A stretch of DNA of 36,408 nucleotides from Phyllobacterium chamaecytisi (GTDB taxonomy: Bacteria > Pseudomonadota > Alphaproteobacteria > Rhizobiales > Rhizobiaceae). Location: the NCBI RefSeq assembly GCF_020164455.1, contig NZ_JAIQWW010000032.1, forward strand, positions 1 through 36,408. The letters run 5' to 3'. The notes under the pieces are model-generated. The model made no database searches, was not told the DNA's origin, and saw nothing but the letters and a program-made list of their open reading frames with translations. Shown here one piece after another: positions 17,172-23,620 of this stretch. A program made the translations under genes and the position numbers. Position 1 is the stretch's first letter. Each line of letters starts with the position of its first letter.

Positions 17172-18137
17172 ATGAAGTCCGAACACATGCTTTCGCGGCG
17201 AGGATTTTGCCTTTGCTGCATCGGCGCGGCGGGCTTTGCCGCCACGGGGGGATGGTTGAGCCCCCGCGAAGCCTACGCCGAGGCGCGGGGTCTGGTGAGC
17301 CTCATAAAAGACAGCGCCGCAAAGTCCGTCATCACCACCCACAAATTGAGGGACGGTATCACCATCCTGGAAGGCTCTGGCGGCAACGTCGCGGTACTTG
17401 GCGGGAAGGACGGTCTCGTCATGGTAGACGCTGGCATCAGTGTCTCCCGCAAGCAGATGGCGAAGGCGCTCGCCGAAATCTCGCCTGACCCTGTAACCCA
17501 CTTAGTCAATACCCACTGGCATTTCGACCATGCAGACGGGAACGCCTGGATCGGCTCCGGCGGAGCCAAGATCATTGCGCACGAGAACACGCGTAAATAC
17601 CTTTCGCAGGTCCAGCGGGTCGAAGACTGGGACTACAATTTCCTCCCGCTGGAGCCACGAGCCGTCCCCAAGCACGTCTTCTCCAAGGAGCATTCGCTCA
17701 AGCTCAACGGGGAGTCAGTCACCCTGAAATATTATGGTCCGGCGCATACCGACGGCGACATTTCGGTGATGTTCGGCGAAGCCGATGTACTGCATGTCGG
17801 CGACACCTATTGGAACGGCATATATCCCTTCATCGACCATTCGACTGGCGGTAGCATCGACGGGATGATCGCGGCGTCCGAGGCGAACCTGTCCGCCTCG
17901 ACAGACAAGACCATAATCATTCCGGGTCATGGAAATCCGGTGAGCAACCGTACCGAGTTGCAAGATTTCCGCGACATGCTGGTGGCAATCCGGGAGAACG
18001 TCGCAGCGCTCAAACGCGCGGGACGGTCGAGGGACGAGGCCGTTGCGGCCAAGCCGACGGCTGCGTTTGACGCCAAATGGGGCAATTTCGTCATCGATCC
18101 GGGCTTCTTCACGCGGCTTGTTTACGAGGGTGTCTAG
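17172..18137 (+). CDS. Exported MBL-fold metallo-hydrolase
   Basis: 321 residues from ATG 17172, preceded by GGAAAGG; the longer open frame from 17067 overlaps the previous gene's end and lacks a signal sequence. SRRGFCLCCIGAAGFAATGG is a Tat-type signal with unusual clustered cysteines. Zinc ligands are clear: HWHFDH (His115, His117, Asp119, His120), His192 in GPAHTDGD, Asp211 in HVGDTYWNG and His253 in PGHGNP. The family covers lactonases, beta-lactamases, sulfatases and glyoxalases; nothing here fixes the substrate, though an exported hydrolase next to another exported hydrolase fits periplasmic detoxification. It is 101 bases after the hydrolase gene. A strong hairpin follows it. Confidence 0.88.
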   Translation: MKSEHMLSRRGFCLCCIGAAGFAATGGWLSPREAYAEARGLVSLIKDSAAKSVITTHKLRDGITILEGSGGNVAVLGGKDGLVMVDAGISVSRKQMAKALAEISPDPVTHLVNTHWHFDHADGNAWIGSGGAKIIAHENTRKYLSQVQRVEDWDYNFLPLEPRAVPKHVFSKEHSLKLNGESVTLKYYGPAHTDGDISVMFGEADVLHVGDTYWNGIYPFIDHSTGGSIDGMIAASEANLSASTDKTIIIPGHGNPVSNRTELQDFRDMLVAIRENVAALKRAGRSRDEAVAAKPTAAFDAKWGNFVIDPGFFTRLVYEGV

Positions 18138-18204
18138 CGCCCACAGGCCGATCACCGGCTCATCTCTTACTGGCGCGCACCTCCCCCCGACTCCCACGCG
18201 CCAT

Positions 18205-18228
18205 CGGGACGCCCGACGGGGCGTCCCG
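18205..18228 (+). promoter_or_regulatory. Strong intercistronic hairpin
   Basis: CGGGACGCCC (18205-18214) pairs perfectly with GGGCGTCCCG (18219-18228) around a four-base loop. It lies between the MBL and DsrE-like genes. There is no following T-run, so it is more likely an mRNA-stability or processing element than a terminator, although weak termination before the DsrE gene is possible. Confidence 0.6.
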
Positions 18229-18272
18229 GCACCGATCCGCCGACCATAATCAAATCCAGATAGGAGACGACG

Positions 18273-18710
18273 ATGTCCGAATCCAAGAGTGCTCTGTTCA
18301 TCGATATTCCGGTCGAACTGCAACAGGTCAAGTCGGTGCACAGCATCGGTTCGCTTCAGTTCGAAGGAGACCTTCCCGCCGCCCTGTTCCATCTTCAGCT
18401 GATCACCACGGACATCGCCAACTGGAAAGCGAAATCCGATGTGATCGTGGTCTTTCACACCAATGCAGGTCACGTCACCTTGGACGACGCAGCCTATAAC
18501 GCGTCGCGTAACATTGCCACCGGCAATCCCTACAAGAAGCTTGTCGCCGACCTCATCGATATAGGCGTCAAGGTCGAACTCTGCGGGGCGACAGCGAAGG
18601 TAAACGGCTGGGGGAATGCGGATCTTCTGCCCCGCATCAAGATCAATCTGGATGCCATGGCTCGTACGATACAGCTCGTGCAGCACGGCTTCGTCAAGAT
18701 CACGGAGTGA
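18273..18710 (+). CDS. DsrE/DsrF-like protein
   Basis: 145 residues, single-domain. KSVHSIGSLQFEGDLPAALF is followed by a DVIVVFHTNAGHVTLDDAAY strand-helix and IDIGVKVELCGATAKVNGW with Cys104. This matches DsrE/DsrF/YchN-like folds, in which a cysteine at that position can carry sulfur or act in redox chemistry. No signal peptide is seen, so it should act in the cytoplasm. AGGAGACGACG precedes the ATG. It is downstream of the intercistronic hairpin and may be under separate control from the MBL gene. A sulfur-relay role is inferred from the family only. Confidence 0.75.
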   Translation: MSESKSALFIDIPVELQQVKSVHSIGSLQFEGDLPAALFHLQLITTDIANWKAKSDVIVVFHTNAGHVTLDDAAYNASRNIATGNPYKKLVADLIDIGVKVELCGATAKVNGWGNADLLPRIKINLDAMARTIQLVQHGFVKITE

Positions 18711-18795
18711 CCTCGATCCGGTCACGACTATAAGGCCAAGGAGGCCGTCATGCTTCAATTGTCATTCGGATTCCATTCCACCGCTTCTGAGGTTC

Positions 18796-19432
18796 TCAAA
18801 GGCGTGGAGTCCCCAGATGCGGACCAACGCCATCCGCCTTTCTGAACATGGCCGGAGTGTGACCCGTGACGCGCTTGAACACCTTGTTGAACGCGGCATC
18901 AGAGCCGTGGATGAACAGGAGTTCGAACAATCTGGCGACCGCGGCGTCGGCTCCCAGACCTGGAGCGGCTGTTTCGACGGCTAGCATTTACCGAAGCGAA
19001 GGCTGCGGTTCGGCCCTCGCTTTCCTTGAGGTGCAGAAATTGGGGAAGGACGTCGAGAACGGAATCGCGCTCAAATCGCTCGATCTCGAATGACCCGCTG
19101 ATGAACGTCGTCGTGGCTCCGCCGCCGCCAAACTCGATCCTGTCGCCCACCCGGCCGCGCTCGACATCGACACAGTCGATAAGCAAGGAGCGCTCGTCAT
19201 CGAAGATTTTGTACGCGGCATCATCGAGCAAGAGGAATACATCGCCGCTGAGGAGCCGAGTCGGTTCGAAACTGTCGGGCGTGGTTAGCACGGCCGAACC
19301 GCCTACGACGTGAACGAATTTCACGACGCGCTCGCCCGGGGAAACGATCCCCCAGGGCGCGCTTGCCTCCAGACGTGTGAACTTTGCCTCTTTGATGCGT
19401 GGAGCGGCGAAGATATTGGAAAGCTTATCCAT
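18796..19432 (-). pseudogene. Cupin-AraC regulator, frameshifted with most of the HTH deleted
   Basis: From 19432 on the minus strand, ~145 residues form the AraC-family cupin sensor (FTRLEASAPWGI, VKFVHVVGGSAVLT, LLSGDVFLLLDDAAY, IEFGGGGATTTFISGSFE, VLPQFLHLKE). Near 18988-18991 the frame breaks. The adjacent frame continues as LAVETAAPGLGADAAVARLF and ELLFIH, then jumps at about 18906 straight into GSDAAFNKVFKRVTGHTP, which is the last helix of the AraC HTH. Family members have roughly 110-130 residues between these two points, so most of both HTH units is gone. Two independent lesions make this a real pseudogene rather than a sequencing artefact. It lies inside the plus-strand enzyme series, opposite to it. 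Confidence 0.8.
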
Positions 19433-19532
19433 GAGTTCGTGACCATTGGACGATTCGACAAGATTCCAGGACTGATCGATCTCAACTGTCCTGAATGAAC
19501 ATCCTATGTAGGCATCCGAAAGGAGAATTTAA

Positions 19533-19985
19533 ATGCAGGACAATACACAGTCATTCGACGAGATCGGCATGAGGAAAGCCAGGTACTGCCGATACGTCGA
19601 TACCAAACGCTGGGACGAATTCCGGGAGCTGTTCTCCGAGGCACCGGACATCCGCTTCATGGATACGGAAGGGCAGACGATGCACGCCTTCACGTCGGTC
19701 GACGAGTTCGTGACGACGAGCGCCCGTTACCTTGAAGGTGCGCGGACAATCCATCAAGTCCACAATGCTGAAATGGAGAGAGTGTCCGATAACAGGGTGG
19801 CCGCGATCTGGTCGATGGAAGACTATCTCGTTTTCCCTCCCGCCGACGACACACGTCCTTCTAGTATACACGGTTACGGGCACTACTACGAAACCTGGGT
19901 GTTGGAGAACGGGCAATGGCGGATCGCCAAACTTGAGCTCCGTCGAACCATTCTTGAAATCATGCCGAAGGAGCTGGTCCAATGA
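19533..19985 (+). CDS. SnoaL-like (NTF2-fold) polyketide-cyclase-type protein
   Basis: 150 residues. An alpha+beta cone fold is suggested by the N-terminal helix MRKARYCRYVDTKRWDEFRE, LFSEAPDIRF, and VDEFVTTSARYLEGARTIHQ followed by VHNAEM. Late strands are VAAIWSMEDYLVF, HGYGHYYETWVLENGQWRI and KLELRRTILEI. This is the SnoaL_4-type branch, in which His and Asp/Tyr residues in the pocket act on small hydrophobic or aromatic substrates. The exact reaction is unknown. AAAGGAG stands nine bases before the ATG. Its stop overlaps the Gfo/Idh/MocA start by four bases (ATGA), so the two are translationally coupled and probably work on one pathway. Confidence 0.85.
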   Translation: MQDNTQSFDEIGMRKARYCRYVDTKRWDEFRELFSEAPDIRFMDTEGQTMHAFTSVDEFVTTSARYLEGARTIHQVHNAEMERVSDNRVAAIWSMEDYLVFPPADDTRPSSIHGYGHYYETWVLENGQWRIAKLELRRTILEIMPKELVQ

Positions 19986-21067
19986 CCCACCCACCGATCA
20001 GAGTCGGCATTATCGGTGTTCACCCGGACCGGGGATGGGCGTCGACCGCTCATGTGCCCGCACTGCGGGAGCTACCGCAGTACCGCCTGTCTGCGCTGAG
20101 CCATAGCCGGATTGAAACCGCCAGAGCATCTGCCGAGAAGTTTGGCTTCGACCACGCGGTCTCGTCGACGGAAGAGCTTGTACATCATCCTGACGTGGAC
20201 CTCGTTGTGGTCACCGTCAGGGTTCCGGAACACCTTCAACTCGTGACCGCAGCGCTTGAGGCTGGGAAGTACGTGTTCTCCGAATGGCCGCTCGGCATAA
20301 ATCTCCGGGACGCTCAGACAATGAATGCGCTCGCCGGGCAAAAAGGCATCTCGGCGATGATCGGCCTTCAAACCCGCGCGAACCCGACACTCCGGCACAT
20401 GCGCAAGCTGATCAAGCAGGGTTTTCTCGGCGAGGTGCTTTCGGCGTCGGTCATCAGCTCGGGAATCACGTGGGGGGAAGAGATGGAGGAGGCATTCCGA
20501 TACACGCTGGACTGGTCCAAAGGCGCGAGCATGCTCCATGTGCCGTTCGCCCACACTATCGATGCCTTGCTGTTCGCGCTCGACGAGGACTTCCTCAGCG
20601 TGTCGGGGACGTTGGTCAGTCGCCGCCCGACTATAAGGATGATTGAGAGCAAGGAAGTCGTCCCGCTGGACGTCGCGGATCAGATCGCCTTCACTGGCAA
20701 GTTAACCTCCGGCGGCGTGGTGACAAGCCATTTCCGCGGCGGGCTGTCGCGTGCGACCAATTTCCATGTGGAGATCAACGGCAGCAGAGGCGACTTGTTG
20801 CTCACAAGTCCCGTTGGCTACGTGGGCCTGGGCGGGTTCAAGCTCATGGGGGCGCAAGCGGACGAGACGCTTCACCCGATCGTCGTGCCTGACGACTTCC
20901 GTCCTGAAGACAACGTCCTCACGGGCAACGTGAGGAGGCTCTACGAACTCTTCGCTTCAGACATGACATCGGGCACGCGGCACGGTCCAACGTTCCAAGA
21001 CGCGGTCAAACTACACCGCCTGATCGACGCGATCGAGCAGAGCGGCGGAGTGGCGCGCGATGTCTGA
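19982..21067 (+). CDS. Gfo/Idh/MocA family oxidoreductase, Gal80-like EWP variant
   Basis: 361 residues. The N-terminal Rossmann fold begins RVGIIGVHPDRGWASTAHVP, with the second strand VVVTVRVPEHLQLVTAALEA. The C-terminal alpha/beta substrate domain runs from about 125, including KQGFLGEVLSASV and FHVEINGSRGDLLLTSP. The classic EKP motif, whose lysine helps catalysis, is EWPLG here (Glu101-Trp102-Pro103). I recall this substitution from Gal80-like relatives, in which NAD(P) binding is kept but dehydrogenase activity may be lost, so a sensor or a different chemistry is possible. It is coupled by ATGA to the SnoaL-like gene upstream, and its end overlaps the truncated oxidoreductase start by eight bases. 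Confidence 0.85.
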   Translation: MTHPPIRVGIIGVHPDRGWASTAHVPALRELPQYRLSALSHSRIETARASAEKFGFDHAVSSTEELVHHPDVDLVVVTVRVPEHLQLVTAALEAGKYVFSEWPLGINLRDAQTMNALAGQKGISAMIGLQTRANPTLRHMRKLIKQGFLGEVLSASVISSGITWGEEMEEAFRYTLDWSKGASMLHVPFAHTIDALLFALDEDFLSVSGTLVSRRPTIRMIESKEVVPLDVADQIAFTGKLTSGGVVTSHFRGGLSRATNFHVEINGSRGDLLLTSPVGYVGLGGFKLMGAQADETLHPIVVPDDFRPEDNVLTGNVRRLYELFASDMTSGTRHGPTFQDAVKLHRLIDAIEQSGGVARDV

Positions 21068-21314
21068 GACCATGCGAGCACTGGCGATGTTCGCCGCCGG
21101 CGGGCCTGAGGTCTTGCAGGTCCGAGAAATAGCCAGACCGAAGATCGAGCGACCTTCCGATGTCCTCGTCAGGGTCATCGCCGCCGGGGTAAACCCGGCG
21201 GATTGGCAGAACAGGAAGAGCGGACAGCGCCATGACCCATATGCCCCGACAGGATCGCCCACGATCCTCGGCATCGATGGCGTGGGCGTGATCGAGGATA
21301 TTGGCGGCAATTAA
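21060..21314 (+). pseudogene. Truncated MDR oxidoreductase (N-terminal ~80 residues)
   Basis: 84 residues matching the GroES-like start of a quinone-oxidoreductase-type enzyme: MRALAMFAAGGPEVLQVREI, DVLVRVIAAGVNPADWQNRK, and SPTILGIDGVGVIEDIGG. It stops at 21312-21314, where family members (about 330 residues, as at 14654-15655) continue with the active-site and Rossmann half. Nothing downstream continues it; the next genes are the opposite-strand cassette. The start overlaps the Gfo/Idh/MocA gene by eight bases, so it was a normal member of this operon before truncation. The breakpoint at about 21310 therefore marks a rearrangement edge. Confidence 0.85.
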
Positions 21315-21364
21315 GCCCAATGCCCGCCTAGTCCAAGCGCTCTAAGACTGAGCTTCGTATCCGC

Positions 21365-23605
21365 CTACGGCACTTCTAGCAGGACCTCCTCCCTTCTGGC
21401 GAAAGGCGGTACGAAGTTTGGCTTGAGCCTGAAATTCGGTTGCGATATTTCGTTCAAGTGATCCACGACTTTCTCGACCGCCGGCAGAACGGTTGCCAGG
21501 CGCGCGGCGGTGACGATGCGTACTCCAGGCAGCAGAAGCTTGTTGTCGTCGCGCAGAGCTTTGCTCAGTTCTTCCTTCTTGGGTAGAATCTGTTTTTCGT
21601 AGCTGTCTTCAACCCTATCCAATGCTGTATTCAACGCCTTCATGTACGCCTGCTTCTGCTTCTCGTACTCCGCATCGCTGATCTTGGTGCTGGTTAGTAC
21701 GCGGGCCCAGTTCTCCCAAATGGCGAGACACTCGTTGTTCCAGAACCGGAGAACATGCTCGTTGTACCATTCGCGCTCCAGCTCAGAGAGCCGCAAATAG
21801 CGAACGTCAAACTGATATTGTGGCGCGTTGCTCGCGCCAACGAGACGGGTGAACAGTTGTGACGGCACGACCTTCTTTTCATACGAGTTCCAGATCGTGT
21901 GCGTCGTGACAGGCTCGCCGACAGCAAGAATCGCAACCGAGCTGATCGGCATGTCCAGATCGCTGCTGAAGCCATTGGCCGTAAGATCTTCCTGAAATTT
22001 GAGCATGGCATCGCTGGCATCCGGGGGGTCGGCCTCGTGAGGCGGCTGCTCCCATGCAGTCATTGTTGTTTTCAGCCCGTCGTTGTCGGTCACCGAGCTA
22101 TAGTCGTTATGTTGGACGACCACGCCGAAGTTACCGGTTTGAATGAGCATGCCGACGTGAAGCGGCAGATGCACCCAACGCGCATTTATCCCGCCGGCAA
22201 GCTCCGCGTGAGACCCGTTGATCCGATTCAGGAGCGACAACAACACGTAAGCGGATCTTACAGCGTGAACTCCGCAGTCGTGCAGCAGTCGGCCGATGAG
22301 GTTACGCGGGAACATATGGGTCAGATAGTTTGGCGGGCCTTCTGTCAGATTGAGCCTGGAGTGCGTCGTCATTTGCCCGAAATACACGCTGGCGGTCTCG
22401 ACGGTCTCGCGCCAGGCATTGACGCCTGCCTTGCTCTTGTCTGCCGCGGTCGTGGCCTGGCGAGTGAACTCTGCCAATGTCTCTGCGAAGAAGCTGTACA
22501 GGAAGGCGATCAACTCGTCGTTCTCGACGAGCCTGAGGCGCCCGCCATGGCGCGCCTTTATCAAGGAGCGGCGGAACAAATTCGCTGGCGATGGACGCTC
22601 CTTCGCGTCCCACGTGTGGCCATACGCTACCAGGAAGTATGCAAGCTGGCGATCCCGCGAAACCTGGATGCTCCCGATCCTTTCGCCTCTCACGTCCGGC
22701 TGGTCCGTATCGTCACGATCCAGTGAGTTGAAGATGACGCTCCGCGCGTTGAACGGTGGAAAAGCGTCCAGAAAGCGATGTAGTTTGGCCCGACCACGTC
22801 CATAGCGGAATTCCGTGACGCGGATTTTCTTGTTCAGAATTATTGTACGGCGGTCATTCTGCATCTTCAGTTCGTCAAGTGCTTTCCCGGCTTTGAAGTC
22901 CTTCGGAATATCCTTTGTAGTCAGCAGCTTCCACAGCGGCAGCTGCAGATCTTGCAGCTTGCGCAGGCCAGCCACGTCATTGTTATCTCTCTCCAATTTC
23001 GCCAGTGCGAGTTCAAGGAGCTGCTGAAAAAGCATCTGCATAACGCGATAGAATTGCTCGATCGTCTCAAGCAGTTGCTCGGGGAGCACTCTCTCGTCAA
23101 AGGAGGGGCCTTCTGGCCGCGCGCCCATCTTCGCGGCCGCGGGCAAGTCAACCTTCGCGAAATGCCGCATCGCACCGTCGAGCCCGTTCAAAGCTCGCTG
23201 CCATTCCGGCTCCTGATTCGATCCAGTTAGAAGCTCCAATGATTGGGGCTGGTCCTTCACAATCGTGATGATACCGTCCCAGTTGTTAGCAACCCGCTTG
23301 TTTCTGCTGCCAAACCGGGTTTGGGGCCAATTGATCAGAAGATCGAACTCCTCAAACCATCCCCTCAGGAGGATGCGGGCCATCAACGCGTGAAAAAGCT
23401 CGTACGAGATCGCGTGTAGAGGATCCTCCGCACCGGACAACTTAACGAGTTGACGCGTGAGCCACGCGACAGCAGGCTTGTCGCCAGCCTCGACGGCTTC
23501 GCACAGCTTTTTAAGGACGTCCAGATCGCCGGCGTTCGGAGGATTTCTCGCGATCGCGTCGACCACTTCCCTGTAGAAAATGCTAGCGCTCGAGCCATTC
23601 GCCAT
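21365..23605 (-). CDS. Large unrecognised protein, partner B of the two-gene cassette
   Basis: 746 residues, no signal peptide and no clear membrane segment, mostly helical. I do not recognise the family. The stretch DCGVHAVRSAYVLLSLL (Cys444, His447) begins a helix. It is followed after about 35 residues by VHLPLHVGMLIQTGNFG (His483) and VVVQHNDYSS (His499, Asn500, Asp501). A Cys at a helix start, then a His on a strand, then Asn/Asp is the order of papain- and transglutaminase-fold enzymes, so a catalytic centre here is possible but unproven. Helices at 180-225 and 610-690 are charged and may be coiled. The gene begins 15 bases after the stop of its partner, so the two form an operon; the ribosome site is weak. 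It ends 50 bases from the truncated oxidoreductase. Confidence 0.8.
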   Translation of the reverse strand: MANGSSASIFYREVVDAIARNPPNAGDLDVLKKLCEAVEAGDKPAVAWLTRQLVKLSGAEDPLHAISYELFHALMARILLRGWFEEFDLLINWPQTRFGSRNKRVANNWDGIITIVKDQPQSLELLTGSNQEPEWQRALNGLDGAMRHFAKVDLPAAAKMGARPEGPSFDERVLPEQLLETIEQFYRVMQMLFQQLLELALAKLERDNNDVAGLRKLQDLQLPLWKLLTTKDIPKDFKAGKALDELKMQNDRRTIILNKKIRVTEFRYGRGRAKLHRFLDAFPPFNARSVIFNSLDRDDTDQPDVRGERIGSIQVSRDRQLAYFLVAYGHTWDAKERPSPANLFRRSLIKARHGGRLRLVENDELIAFLYSFFAETLAEFTRQATTAADKSKAGVNAWRETVETASVYFGQMTTHSRLNLTEGPPNYLTHMFPRNLIGRLLHDCGVHAVRSAYVLLSLLNRINGSHAELAGGINARWVHLPLHVGMLIQTGNFGVVVQHNDYSSVTDNDGLKTTMTAWEQPPHEADPPDASDAMLKFQEDLTANGFSSDLDMPISSVAILAVGEPVTTHTIWNSYEKKVVPSQLFTRLVGASNAPQYQFDVRYLRLSELEREWYNEHVLRFWNNECLAIWENWARVLTSTKISDAEYEKQKQAYMKALNTALDRVEDSYEKQILPKKEELSKALRDDNKLLLPGVRIVTAARLATVLPAVEKVVDHLNEISQPNFRLKPNFVPPFARREEVLLEVP

Positions 23606-23620
23606 AGTCGCGCTCGAATT

